A DNA stretch of 39,058 bases from an uncultured Collinsella sp. (GCA_958427895.1 CAUADW010000010.1:1-39058); one strand, 5' to 3'. Counted from the stretch's first letter, positions 23,485 through 31,513 are shown. The notes: generated from the sequence alone by a model not told the origin. A program made the numbers and translations.

Positions 23485-24567
23485 ATGGATTTACTGATTG
23501 ATATTCTGCTCGACGCCGGTAAGGACACGCTGTCGTTGGTGCCGTTTTTGTTGGTGACGTATCTTGCCCTCGAGACGCTTGAGCACGTTGCGGGCGATCG
23601 CGTCAACGGCGCTATCAAGCGCGCCGGCGCCGCGGGTCCCGTAGTTGGCTCGCTGCTGGGCATGGTGCCGCAGTGCGGATTTTCGGCCATGGCAGCAACG
23701 CTGTACGCCGGCCGTGTCGTGACGCTGGGCACGCTGGTTGCCGTGTTCCTCTCGACCTCCGACGAGATGTTGCCGCTGTTGCTCGCCGAGCAAGTACCCG
23801 TGCAGACCATGGCGATGCTGCTCGCCTCGAAGGCGCTGATCGCTCTGGTCACGGGCTTTATCGTGGATGCGGCTATCCGTGGCCTTCGTCGTAATGCCCG
23901 CGCGCATGCGGCGATTCGCCGTACCGTGCTGGGGACCGCTGCCAATCCGGCTCATGTGAACTGTGCGCACGACGACCATACCGGGGGCGACATCATTGAC
24001 GAAGTGGCCGAGGCGGGCGTAAGTGCCGATCACATCCACGAGCTGTGCGAGCGCGATCATTGCGGCTGTGATGAAGACGAGGACGAACACGAACACGGAC
24101 ATGGCCACGACCATGGTCACGCGGACGAGCACGAGCACCACCACGACCACAGCCACTCCCACGAGGGCGCGCCCGTTCTGTCGATCATCCGCAGCGCCAT
24201 CTCACACACCGTGCAGGTATCGGTATTCATTTTCCTGGTGACGCTGATTCTGGTCGCCGTCCTCGAGACCTTTGGCGAGTCCGCAATCGAGCAGTTCCTG
24301 CGCGGCAATGAGACGCTCGCCGTCCTGGGCTCGGCACTCGTCGGCCTGATCCCCAACTGCTCGGCCAGCGTCGTCATCACGCAGCTGTACCTGGAAGGCG
24401 CGCTGCAGCTGGCACCGATGCTCGCCGGTACGCTTATCTCCGCCGGCGTGGGCTATCTGGTGCTGTTCCGCACCAACCGCAGCGCCCGCGAAAACGCCGT
24501 GTTCCTGGTCATGATGTACGTCATTGGCGCCGGTTGGGGACTCGTTCTTTCCGCCTTCGGCCTCTAA
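23485..24567 (+). CDS. ArsP_2-type (10-TM) putative heavy-metal/manganese exporter with His-rich loop
   Basis: 360 residues. Two homologous membrane halves, each with a signature: VGSLLGMVPQCGFSAM near residues 52-70 and GSALVGLIPNCSASVV near 283-298, the Pro-x-Cys-x-x-Ser pair that marks the ArsP_2 (PF11449) family. Between them, about residues 165-230, is a long hydrophilic loop dense in His, Asp and Glu (repeats of HEHGHGHDHG type), which should bind divalent metal on one membrane face. Family members are annotated as arsenic efflux or manganese transporters; the loop favours a divalent cation. GAAAGG lies 11 nt before the ATG. Regulation by the DtxR/MntR-like protein at 16877 is possible but unproven. 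Confidence 0.82.
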   Translation: MDLLIDILLDAGKDTLSLVPFLLVTYLALETLEHVAGDRVNGAIKRAGAAGPVVGSLLGMVPQCGFSAMAATLYAGRVVTLGTLVAVFLSTSDEMLPLLLAEQVPVQTMAMLLASKALIALVTGFIVDAAIRGLRRNARAHAAIRRTVLGTAANPAHVNCAHDDHTGGDIIDEVAEAGVSADHIHELCERDHCGCDEDEDEHEHGHGHDHGHADEHEHHHDHSHSHEGAPVLSIIRSAISHTVQVSVFIFLVTLILVAVLETFGESAIEQFLRGNETLAVLGSALVGLIPNCSASVVITQLYLEGALQLAPMLAGTLISAGVGYLVLFRTNRSARENAVFLVMMYVIGAGWGLVLSAFGL

Positions 24568-24578
24568 GCAGGCCTAAC

Positions 24579-24654
24579 AAAACGGGCTTCAAAATAGTCA
24601 TGCTCGGCGCCTGCACAATGCGGCGATGCATGGCATTTTGAAGCCCGTTTTTTT
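24579..24654 (+). terminator. Terminator after the metal exporter
   Basis: 17-bp perfect stem AAAACGGGCTTCAAAAT (24579-24595) with its complement (24635-24651), 39-nt loop and a T7 run at the end. The loop is unusually long for a terminator and contains its own GCATG/CATGC-type pairing. Confidence 0.82.
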
Positions 24655-24696
24655 GTTGAGCCATGGATCCTGAGCGCTCACACCGCTCTAAACAAA

Positions 24697-24733
24697 AAGG
24701 CAGATTTCCGGGCATGTCCCGAAAATCTGCCTT
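24697..24733 (-). terminator. Terminator of the hdeD-yaiI operon
   Basis: AAGGCAGATTT (24697-24707) with AAATCTGCCTT (24723-24733), extended inward by CGGG/CCCG. In the minus direction CTTTTTGTTT follows. It starts right after the yaiI stop codon. Confidence 0.85.
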
Positions 24734-24735
24734 GG

Positions 24736-25218
24736 TTAGCGCAGCAGATTGGTGAGGTTGCGTTTAAAGCGGGCGCGGTCTTCGCTGGTAAATGCCGCCG
24801 GTCCGCGAGTGCGTCCACCGGCGCGGCGCACCTTCTTTTCTTCGTGGCGAATAAACAGTTGCATGTCGATGGTCGCCTTATCGTAGACGCGCCCGCGCAC
24901 GCCAATGGCGGCGGCATCGCGGCCGAGCACCATGCTTGCCAGGCCTATGTCCTGTGTCACGACCACGTCGCCAGCCTGCAGGCGCTCGACAATGGCAAAG
25001 TCGGCACTATCGGCTCCCACACTCACATCGAGCGTCGTGACCCAAAAGCCCCGACGCGCGTGCTCGGCATCGCGCGGATCGTCGCGGCGAATGTGGCGCT
25101 CCAGGTTTTGCGTGCTGTTGCCGGCGATAACAACGGCGACGCCCGCCCGCCGTGCGCAGTCAATCGACTCGCGTGTGACCGGGCAGGCGTCGGCATCAAT
25201 AAAAAGCGTCTTTGGCAT
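24736..25218 (-). CDS. yaiI: YaiI/YqxD family protein (DUF188)
   Basis: 160 residues, full family length. Opens with LFIDADACPV, the conserved acidic cluster of this PIN-like fold, followed by VVTQDIGLA and GRVYDKATID blocks. The family is annotated UPF0178 and has no established function; the acidic cluster suggests metal-dependent nuclease activity, which is inference. The ATG follows the stop codon of the hdeD-like gene with no gap and no separate ribosome binding site, so translation is probably coupled. Confidence 0.9.
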   Translation of the reverse strand: MPKTLFIDADACPVTRESIDCARRAGVAVVIAGNSTQNLERHIRRDDPRDAEHARRGFWVTTLDVSVGADSADFAIVERLQAGDVVVTQDIGLASMVLGRDAAAIGVRGRVYDKATIDMQLFIRHEEKKVRRAGGRTRGPAAFTSEDRARFKRNLTNLLR

Positions 25219-25821
25219 CTAGTGCACCAGTTTGCCAAACTGAATGGCGCGGACAATGAGCGTCACGCCAAACACCAGCAGCGCGGCACCGCTAAAGATG
25301 ACGAGCATCTTGGCCGACCACAGCGGATAGATAAACACGAACATGCCCGCGATGATGGAGAGTGCGCCGCTCAGGATGGCGAGGGCGCGGTTGGCGGAAA
25401 GCTCGGATTCCAGAATGGACATGACGCCCTCGACGATCCAGCCAAAGCCAGCGACGACCACTACAAGCGTGGTGAGCGTCGCGGTCGAGAAGGCCTGGTT
25501 GCGCAGGATTATGACGCCGCCCAGAATGATGAGCAGGTTGGAGATGATGCTCGTAACGCGCCAGCCGGTGGGCAGCAGCGGCTCGAAAACAGCGGTAAAC
25601 AGCCTGATCGCGGCCGTGATCACAAAGTAGAAGCCCAGGACGGTCGTCAGGAAGACGAGGGACTTGGCGGGCGTAAACAGCAGTGCGACGCCGGCGATGA
25701 GCGCCAAGACGCCCGTGATGGCGTAAATCCAGCGCACGGCCTTGACGGCCTTGCCTGCCATGCTTTTCTCGTCAAATCCAAACGCGCTCGATTGCTTGTC
25801 GTCGTTCTTAAAGATGCCCAT
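25219..25821 (-). CDS. HdeD-like (DUF308) membrane protein
   Basis: 200 residues. After a 25-residue polar start there are six hydrophobic segments in three hairpins (about 28-50, 55-77, 90-106, 117-135, 146-164, 170-192), with the DUF308 pattern of GxxxxxxG and internal repeats (VLALIAGVALLFTP, ALSIIAGMFVFIYP). HdeD of E. coli is linked to acid tolerance; a similar role here is unproven. Strong GGAAAGGAG before ATG 25821. First gene of a pair with yaiI. Confidence 0.87.
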   Translation of the reverse strand: MGIFKNDDKQSSAFGFDEKSMAGKAVKAVRWIYAITGVLALIAGVALLFTPAKSLVFLTTVLGFYFVITAAIRLFTAVFEPLLPTGWRVTSIISNLLIILGGVIILRNQAFSTATLTTLVVVVAGFGWIVEGVMSILESELSANRALAILSGALSIIAGMFVFIYPLWSAKMLVIFSGAALLVFGVTLIVRAIQFGKLVH

Positions 25822-26056
25822 GATGTCTCCTTTCCGTGCGGCGTAAGCCGTAGCTCTTGCAACCAGTATCGCCCAAGGGCGCCGTCGCGTGAGGCGGGAG
25901 GGGCGAATTGGAGCCTCACCTTCGCGAATTGTTATCTTTGTTCCCGTTTGGATTTGGGATATTCAACAGGTGTAGAACATTGCGACTCTGTTCGTTATTG
26001 CCTACGTTTTAGGTTAGATTTTCTTAAGGACAATTGGCTTTTATTGAGGGGTCCCT

Positions 26057-26728
26057 ATGAACGAAACAGTTCCCGCAGCGCCGGTAAGCGCCGAGTCGAT
26101 GGCAAAGCAGGGTTGCGAAAAGCTTGGCCTGGCCACGTTTGACACGCTGGTCCGCCGCGCCCGCACGTGCCGCCGATTTGACGAGTCCATGCGCGTACCG
26201 CGCGAGTTTTTGCTCGAGCTGGCGGAGCTGGCACACCTGGCCCCTTGCGGCGCCAACGCTCAGCGCCTGCGCTTTCATGTGGTGAGCGGTGCAGAGGACT
26301 GCGCGCGCGTATTTGATGAGCTCGCGTGGGCCGGCGCGCTTAAGGACTGGCCGGGTCCCGATGAGGGCGAGCGCCCGACCGGCTACATCGCGATTCTTGC
26401 CGAGCGCGCTGTTCCGGGTAAGCCCGCCGCGCCCATCACCGAGGTCGACACCGGCATTGCCGCCCAGACGATGATGCTCGCCGCTCGCAGCGCCACGCCC
26501 GAGGTGGCAGCCTGCATGTTCAAGGCCTTTACGCCCCACGCGATTGCTGCCATGAGGCTCGATAGCGACAAGTATGAGCTCAAGCTGATCATGGCTTTTG
26601 GCGTGCCAGCCGAGACGCAAGTGATCGACGCGATCGACTCCAACCCGGATGGCTCTATCAATTACTGGCGCGATGAGGCGCAGGTGCATCACGTGCCCAA
26701 GCGTCCGCTTGCCGACGTGCTGCTGTAG
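26057..26728 (+). CDS. Nitroreductase family protein
   Basis: 223 residues. FMN-binding start RRARTCRRFDE (residues 33-43) with the conserved R-x-x-R-x-F/Y pattern, then AHLAPCGANAQRLRFHVV, IAAQTMMLAARS and a C-terminal stretch replacing the usual GY-x-D-x-x-x-x-x-R-x-P-x-x-E-x-V with NYWRDEAQVHHVPKRPLADV, where RDE-x7-PKRPL is recognisable. Members reduce nitro compounds, quinones or unsaturated substrates with NAD(P)H. GAGGGG precedes the ATG. Single gene; a REP hairpin follows. Confidence 0.87.
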   Translation: MNETVPAAPVSAESMAKQGCEKLGLATFDTLVRRARTCRRFDESMRVPREFLLELAELAHLAPCGANAQRLRFHVVSGAEDCARVFDELAWAGALKDWPGPDEGERPTGYIAILAERAVPGKPAAPITEVDTGIAAQTMMLAARSATPEVAACMFKAFTPHAIAAMRLDSDKYELKLIMAFGVPAETQVIDAIDSNPDGSINYWRDEAQVHHVPKRPLADVLL

Positions 26729-26761
26729 TTACGCGTCGTTGCGGTACGATCCGGCGGCAAA

Positions 26762-26796
26762 ACCACCACAAAGGCGCCCGTCTCCTTCGTGGTGAT
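26762..26796. repeat. CCACCAC hairpin (REP-like), copy 2
   Basis: ACCACCACAAAGG (26762-26774) and CCTTCGTGGTGAT (26784-26796), 9-nt loop. Both imperfect pairs are A·C or C·A on this strand but G·U on the minus strand, as in copy 1 (13933-13967). The left arm is identical in the two copies while the loop differs. Confidence 0.65.
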
Positions 26797-26811
26797 GCGA
26801 GGGGAGGGCGT

Positions 26812-27354
26812 GTGGCCGATCTGTATTTGGTGCGGCATGGGCAGACCGAGCTCAATGTGAAGAACATTTTGCAGGGCTGGCACGATTCGCCGCTTACGGC
26901 GCGCGGGCGCGAGCAAGCGCTGGCGACGCGTGCGGCGTTCGAGGACCGCGGCGTGACCTTTGACCATGTGTATTCGTCTCCGTTGGGGCGGGCGCGGTGT
27001 ACGGCCGAGCTGATTGTTGGCGAGGGCCGTACCATAGAGCTGGTCGATGACCTGCGCGAGTGGCATTTGGGATCGTTGGAGGGCACATCAAACCGCGAGA
27101 TGCCGGCGCAGCCCTGGGGCGATTATCCGGTTGCCTTTGGTGGCGAGTCGGAAAGTGAGCTTCGTGCACGTATGGTCGCGGCGCTGTCCCGCATCATGGC
27201 CCGGCCCTGGCACGACTGCGTGCTGGCCGTCTCCCACGGCTCAGTCTGCCAGGAGTTTCTTAGATGCGTGACTGGCAGGGGAGAGCAACCAGACAACGGT
27301 GCCGTGCTTCATTTTGGCTATTTCGACGGGGCGTTTTCGCTCTTGGGTTGGTAA
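26812..27354 (+). CDS. Histidine phosphatase family protein (phosphoglycerate-mutase-like), first of a tandem pair
   Basis: 180 residues, GTG start with GAGGGGAGGG upstream. Catalytic RHG motif YLVRHGQTELN (phospho-accepting His), SSPLGRARCTAE (Arg), EWHLGSLEG (Glu) and second His in AVSHGSVCQEF. Cofactor-independent-size, so more likely a phosphatase (CobC/GpmB-like) than a mutase. Its neighbour 20 nt downstream is a paralogue, about as similar as expected for an old duplication (LVRHGQT, LQGW/IQGW-DSPLT, EW-GxxE). Confidence 0.92.
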   Translation: MADLYLVRHGQTELNVKNILQGWHDSPLTARGREQALATRAAFEDRGVTFDHVYSSPLGRARCTAELIVGEGRTIELVDDLREWHLGSLEGTSNREMPAQPWGDYPVAFGGESESELRARMVAALSRIMARPWHDCVLAVSHGSVCQEFLRCVTGRGEQPDNGAVLHFGYFDGAFSLLGW

Positions 27355-27374
27355 CAAACGAAAGGACCCCCCCT

Positions 27375-28010
27375 ATGAATAAAGACCTGTACCTGGTTCG
27401 TCATGGACAGACGATATTTAACCTCAAGCGCATTATTCAGGGCTGGAGTGACTCGCCGCTTACGCAGCTGGGATGCGACCAGGCGGCGCGCGCCGGCATG
27501 TTCTTGCGTGCGCGCGGCATTGAGCCCGATCATGCCTACACCTCGACGCTGCATCGCACCGAGCAGACTATCGCCAACCTGTGGCCGGGCCTTGCCTACG
27601 AGCGCCTAGACGGCCTGCGCGAGTGGTTCTTTGGCGATTTTGAAGCCGAGCGCGTGATGCTGATGCCCGAGCGCCCGTGGCGCGATTTCTATCGCCAGTT
27701 TGGCGGCGAGGGTCAGATGCAGGTGCGCGAGCGCATGGTGGCGACGTTGACCGAGCTTATGCAGCGACAGGACCATACGTGCGTGCTCGCGGTAAGCCAC
27801 GGCTCGGCTATCAAGGAGTTCATGGATCACGTGAAGGGCGCGGCGGCAGACGAGCGCGACCGCGTGCCGGGCAATTGCTCGGTGCTGCACTTTGCGTTTG
27901 ATGATGCGACGGATACGTTTGAACTGGTTGAGATCTTTACGCAGGAAGACTACGCGCACGAGCTGGGACTTGAGCCGCTCGTGGCGGCAGCAGGCCCGCA
28001 GCGGGGGTAG
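27375..28010 (+). CDS. Histidine phosphatase family protein, second of the pair
   Basis: 211 residues. YLVRHGQTIFN, IQGWSDSPLT, STLHRTEQT, EWFFGDFEAE and AVSHGSAIKEF give the same active-site set as the upstream gene. The extra ~30 residues are in the middle and at the C-terminus. GAAAGGA precedes ATG 27375. The stop codon is only 2 nt from the stop of the convergent DUF1015-like gene, so the two transcripts must overlap; no terminator fits in the gap. Confidence 0.92.
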   Translation: MNKDLYLVRHGQTIFNLKRIIQGWSDSPLTQLGCDQAARAGMFLRARGIEPDHAYTSTLHRTEQTIANLWPGLAYERLDGLREWFFGDFEAERVMLMPERPWRDFYRQFGGEGQMQVRERMVATLTELMQRQDHTCVLAVSHGSAIKEFMDHVKGAAADERDRVPGNCSVLHFAFDDATDTFELVEIFTQEDYAHELGLEPLVAAAGPQRG

Positions 28011-28012
28011 CG

Positions 28013-28702
28013 TTAGAACCGCGAGATCTGGTGAGTGAGCAGGCCCGTCGGGACCTGCGGTGCGCCGCCGGCGACCTGCGCGGCGGGGAAGAGTGCGGCC
28101 ACGGTAAAGTTGAACGGCTCCTTGCCGGTGTACGTTCCGGCAGCACGGGCCTCATCGGTTAGCAGCTGCGACGCCCCGGTCAGAGCGGCGGCGTAGGCGG
28201 GGTCGTCGGCCAGTGCCGGCTCCGGTGCTTGGTCGAGCATAGCGCGGATGGCCCCGACGGCGTCCTCGCGCTTGACCTCCCACACACGGTGCGTAATGCC
28301 GGCGGGGTCGGTGACGGCATAGAGCGAAGCGCCCTCTTTGGCGGCGCCGAGGATGATATCCATGACGGGCGAGGCTTCGTAGGCGAGCGACACGGGGCGC
28401 GGCTGCACCTTGAGCTCGGCGATCGCGTGCGCAGCGGCGAGTGCGTCGACGTTCTCGGCGACAGCCGCGTCGCTGCCCGTCAGCACGTTAACCGGGCAAA
28501 TCGCCACGACACCCGTCACGTGACCCGGCTCGCCCGAGCATTCGTACACGTAATACGCCGCGCCTGGATCCTTGAGCATCAGGCCGTCGGCGATGGCGCC
28601 GCGTAGGGCGTCGTTGCCGCTCAGGATACCGCCCATCTGCGGCAGCGCATCGAGCACGCGGTCCTGAGCCGGTCGGATGCAGGGAAACGGAAGTGCTTTC
28701 AT
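28013..28702 (-). CDS. Short DUF1015-like protein
   Basis: 229 residues. The start MKALPFPCIRP, the AAYYVYECSGEPGHVTGVVA strip and the region SLYAVTDPAGITHRVWEV match the layout of DUF1015 proteins (normally 400 or more residues), and EPFNFTVAALFPAAQ matches the strand that follows their HHR motif. Here the usual IADGHHR has become ADDPAYAAA and the protein stops soon after, so it is both shortened and missing the conserved histidines. DUF1015 genes often accompany serA/serC; those lie 3 kb away. Reading frame is intact with AGGAC before the ATG. Function unknown. Confidence 0.7.
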   Translation of the reverse strand: MKALPFPCIRPAQDRVLDALPQMGGILSGNDALRGAIADGLMLKDPGAAYYVYECSGEPGHVTGVVAICPVNVLTGSDAAVAENVDALAAAHAIAELKVQPRPVSLAYEASPVMDIILGAAKEGASLYAVTDPAGITHRVWEVKREDAVGAIRAMLDQAPEPALADDPAYAAALTGASQLLTDEARAAGTYTGKEPFNFTVAALFPAAQVAGGAPQVPTGLLTHQISRF

Positions 28703-28741
28703 GGACGGTCCTAACGTGTGAGTCGGTTTGTTCGCGGCTTA

Positions 28742-29962
28742 TTATGCCCCAACTTGGCCGCTTGCGTTCCAGAGCGCGTTGTCAGCGAGCGCGATGAGTA
28801 CGTTCTGGCAACGAACGATATCGGCATGGGGCACATACTCGTTGGGCTTGTGCGCGAGCGCGAGCGACCCGGGGCCGTAGCTCATACAGTTGCGGTTACC
28901 CGTCTTGCCGGCAATGACGGCGGTGTCGGTGTAGCCGGTAAAGAAGCCGACGGTCGTGTCCACGTCCGTCACGCTGTCGGCGGCATGTTTGAGTGCCGCC
29001 AGAAGGGGAGAGCCCGGGTCGCGCTCGATGGCGGGGCGGTCGCCTGTCACGACGTAGCTGCCGCGGCAACCGGGAACGGCGGCTTCGGCGACGGCGATGG
29101 CCTGCTCTACCATGCGCGTCGCGGCGGCCGTGTCGGTCGGCGGGGTCAGGCGCATGTCGACCCAGACCTTGGCATGGTCGGGTACGACATAGGGACGGTA
29201 GCCACCCTCTATTTGGCCGAACGTGATGGTCGATGGTCCCAGCTCATCATGCACGGGCAGCGCCGCGAACGCATGGCGCAGCGAGCACACGACCTCTGCC
29301 ATGGCGGCGACGGCATCCGCGCCCTTCCAAGGCTGGCTCGCGTGTGCCGTGACGCCGGTCATCTCAATCTCGAACCATGTGCGTCCCTTGTGCGCCACCT
29401 GAATTTGTCCATCGGTGGGCTCGGTGTCCAGCACCCATTCGCGCGAGCCGACCCAGCCGGCATCGATGGCCGCCTCGGAGCCGCGCATAAAGTCCTCCTC
29501 GTCGACCGAGCAGATGAGCGAAAAGCCGCGGCGGGGCAGCGCGCCATCCGCCGCTACGCGCTCGAGCGTATGGACCAGTGCGGCAATGGCGCAGGCCAGG
29601 CCACCCTTCATATCGCAAGCACCGCGGCCATAGAGTTTATCGTCATGCACGATTGCTCCGAGCGGCGGAATGCCTGCGTCCCAGCCGTCGCCCAAGGTGA
29701 CGGTATCCATGTGACAGATGTAGACGAGCCGTGGCTCGTCGCTCAAACCGGGCACGGTGACCATAAGGTTGCGGCGTCCGGGGAGCACCTCGAGCTCCTC
29801 GACCCGTATGGCATCGAGTGTCGGGTGGTTCAACCGTGCCAGCCGTTCCTCAGCCAGCGCTTTGATATACCGCTCAATCTCGCCCTCATACGCGCCCGGG
29901 TCTGAGCTGTCGATTCGCACAAGCTCCTGCGCAAGCCGCCAGGCAAAGTCCTTGTCAACCAT
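28742..29962 (-). CDS. M20 family peptidase/deacylase (ArgE/DapE/ACY1-like)
   Basis: 406 residues. Metal and catalytic motifs: YICHMDTVTLG (His, Asp), YGRGACDMKGG (bridging Asp), CSVDEEDFM (Glu pair), LDTEPTD (Asp/Glu) and a C-terminal HKPNEYV (His). Dimerisation-domain block HASQPWKGADAV is present. Hydrolyses an N-acyl amino acid or similar amide; the substrate is not determined. ATG 29962 (MVDKDF) has GAGGT upstream; the earlier ATG at 29992 does not. It precedes the DUF1015-like gene by 39 nt on the same strand. Confidence 0.87.
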   Translation of the reverse strand: MVDKDFAWRLAQELVRIDSSDPGAYEGEIERYIKALAEERLARLNHPTLDAIRVEELEVLPGRRNLMVTVPGLSDEPRLVYICHMDTVTLGDGWDAGIPPLGAIVHDDKLYGRGACDMKGGLACAIAALVHTLERVAADGALPRRGFSLICSVDEEDFMRGSEAAIDAGWVGSREWVLDTEPTDGQIQVAHKGRTWFEIEMTGVTAHASQPWKGADAVAAMAEVVCSLRHAFAALPVHDELGPSTITFGQIEGGYRPYVVPDHAKVWVDMRLTPPTDTAAATRMVEQAIAVAEAAVPGCRGSYVVTGDRPAIERDPGSPLLAALKHAADSVTDVDTTVGFFTGYTDTAVIAGKTGNRNCMSYGPGSLALAHKPNEYVPHADIVRCQNVLIALADNALWNASGQVGA

Positions 29963-30054
29963 ATGCAACCTCACAATCAGTCTGCTTTCCAAACCGATTG
30001 TAAGCCTCCTAAGAGATCCGTGACGTGCGCGTAGCAGTATTTACCGTTCGCAGG

Positions 30055-30100
30055 CCGAGCCGGCTCGTTTGCCGTCCGAGCGGGCTCGCAAACGACGTAG
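30055..30100. promoter_or_regulatory. Inverted repeats in the leader of nuclease-like member 2
   Basis: CGTTTGC (30066-30072) and GCAAACG (30088-30094) flank CGAG/CTCG; just upstream GAGCCGGCTC is a perfect palindrome. The stem lies 23 nt before the chosen start codon, where no Shine-Dalgarno is seen. Confidence 0.4.
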
Positions 30101-30116
30101 CGGGTACGTACCCTTC

Positions 30117-31166
30117 ATGGACGACATGCTGTGCGACATATCTGCCTTTCGGTATCACCGGATACCTCCACAGGTCTTGGCGATAATGCCGGACCTGCCC
30201 GATTCTGCGGACGATCCGCGCAGGGAGCGCCTTTGTGAGCACCCGCTCGTCAAGCATTTCCTGGGCACCCCGTTACACGTTTTGGCGCAGGGCAGCTGCG
30301 GACGTAAGGGCGATCGCATTGTCAGGCATGTTTGGAACGGGGAGGGGCCGTTTGATTCCATGCGGCAGACAGAGTTTGGCCTCGATGTCGCGTCCCCGCT
30401 CTTTACTCTGTTGACCCTGGCTTCCTCGGTCTCAAACGAGCGGCTAATCATGTGCATGTATGAGATGTGCGGCACCTTTGCCGTGTGCAAGATTGCGCCT
30501 CGGGTAAAGTCGGCACTTGTGCAGGCATATGGGGGCCGGTGGGGTGACGCACGGTTGGGCTGGGAAAACGTAAAGGATGTCTCGGGGAATCCAACTGACT
30601 TGTGGAAACGACCGCCCTTGATCGAGCTCTCTGAGCTTGCAGAGTTCATCGATAAGATCCGGGGGCTCCGCGGCGCTAAATCGTTCATACGAGCCGCGAA
30701 ATGCATTACGGGGGTGGCAGCATCGCCGCTCGAGGTCCAGGCATCGATGCTGTTTGGCCTTACGAGGTTGCGCGGCGGCGAAGGGCTGCGCCTTACCAAT
30801 AACGTTGAGATTCGTATGACGCGCAGCGCCCGCCTGATTTCGGGGCTTGATAGGCGCTATGCCGATATCCTGCTGGCAAATAAGGACGGCAGCAGAGAGT
30901 GTCTGGTTGAATGCCAGGGTAAAGCCATTCACGGATCCATAGAATCCAAGATTTCGGACTCCGATCGAACGACGGCCTTGCAAGCGATGGGATATCCCGT
31001 CGTTCTGATGACCTATGGCCAGCTGGCCGACCCCGATGCCTTTCGCGTGGTGATGGAGCTCATCATGTCCTATCTCGATGTGCCGCTGAAAGACAAGACG
31101 CCGCGGCAGCAGGAGCTCGAACGGCGGCTTCGTGAGGAGATTTTTATCGATTGGGCGGGAATGTAG
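30117..31166 (+). CDS. Uncharacterised protein with a C-terminal Vsr/PD-(D/E)xK-like nuclease fold, member 2
   Basis: 349 residues from ATG 30117; frame is open upstream to 30069 and ATG 30126 is also possible. Shares layout with the protein at 20802: N-terminal ISAFRYHRIPPQ, middle block NERLIMCMYEMCGTFAV (107-123), then SPLE (203-206), R-x-ADILL with Asp250, LVECQGKAIH (Glu265, Lys269, His272), an Arg at 284 and ALQAMGY (287-293) followed by AFRVVMELI. In the Vsr/DUF559 fold the D...ExK cluster cuts DNA. Here the D-E-x-Q-G-K pattern is more complete than in member 1, which has EYNG and no lysine. No partner gene. Composition closer to the genome average. Confidence 0.75.
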   Translation: MDDMLCDISAFRYHRIPPQVLAIMPDLPDSADDPRRERLCEHPLVKHFLGTPLHVLAQGSCGRKGDRIVRHVWNGEGPFDSMRQTEFGLDVASPLFTLLTLASSVSNERLIMCMYEMCGTFAVCKIAPRVKSALVQAYGGRWGDARLGWENVKDVSGNPTDLWKRPPLIELSELAEFIDKIRGLRGAKSFIRAAKCITGVAASPLEVQASMLFGLTRLRGGEGLRLTNNVEIRMTRSARLISGLDRRYADILLANKDGSRECLVECQGKAIHGSIESKISDSDRTTALQAMGYPVVLMTYGQLADPDAFRVVMELIMSYLDVPLKDKTPRQQELERRLREEIFIDWAGM

Positions 31167-31241
31167 CCACGCGGGTGGAAAACGGTCGCGCGAGCTAGAG
31201 TCTTGGGCGCGAAAAAGGCTTCAGTTTCGCCTTGGAAGGGC

Positions 31242-31425
31242 TTTAAAAATGCTATCCAGAACAAGTTGTTTCGGAAAATCGACAGTCAACTTGGATCTGG
31301 TATATAGAGATTGATTTTTCCTACTAAAGCCCCTGATAAAGCTGTTTATCAAAGCAGGTGCGCTCAGTGATTTAGGTATGACGGTCGATTATCCGAAAAA
31401 ACTTGTTCTGGATAGCATTTTAAAA
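31242..31425. mobile_element. MITE-like element with 47-bp terminal inverted repeats
   Basis: Left arm 31242-31288 and right arm 31379-31425 are inverted copies with 43 of 47 positions matching (core ATGCTATCCAGAACAAGTT). The centre of 90 nt is AT-rich, has no open frame of note and its own small AAAGC/GCTTT-type pairing. No clear target duplication; the ends are TTTAAAA-like. It lies between convergent nuclease-like and serA genes. A non-autonomous element or a long structured transcript are the main options. Confidence 0.7.
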
Positions 31426-31443
31426 CCAGCCGGAGCAACGAAA

Positions 31444-31474
31444 TCGGCCCCCGTTTCATGAAAACGGGGGCCGA
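31444..31474 (-). terminator. Terminator of serCA
   Basis: TCGGCCCCCGTTT (31444-31456) and AAACGGGGGCCGA (31462-31474): 13 perfect pairs, 5-nt loop; TTTCGTT follows in the minus direction. 40 nt after the serA stop. Confidence 0.8.
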
Positions 31475-31513
31475 ATGGGCTTCATGGCCTGCCTGGCAGG
31501 CTTGGTGCCGGCG

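Noticed and set aside
24844..26142. 432-codon plus-strand frame over yaiI and hdeD-like genes
   Set aside because: Antisense to two recognised genes and rich in Asp/His/Arg without structure.
31242..31425. CRISPR array
   Set aside because: Only one pair of inverted, not direct, repeats; no spacer series or cas genes anywhere in the window.
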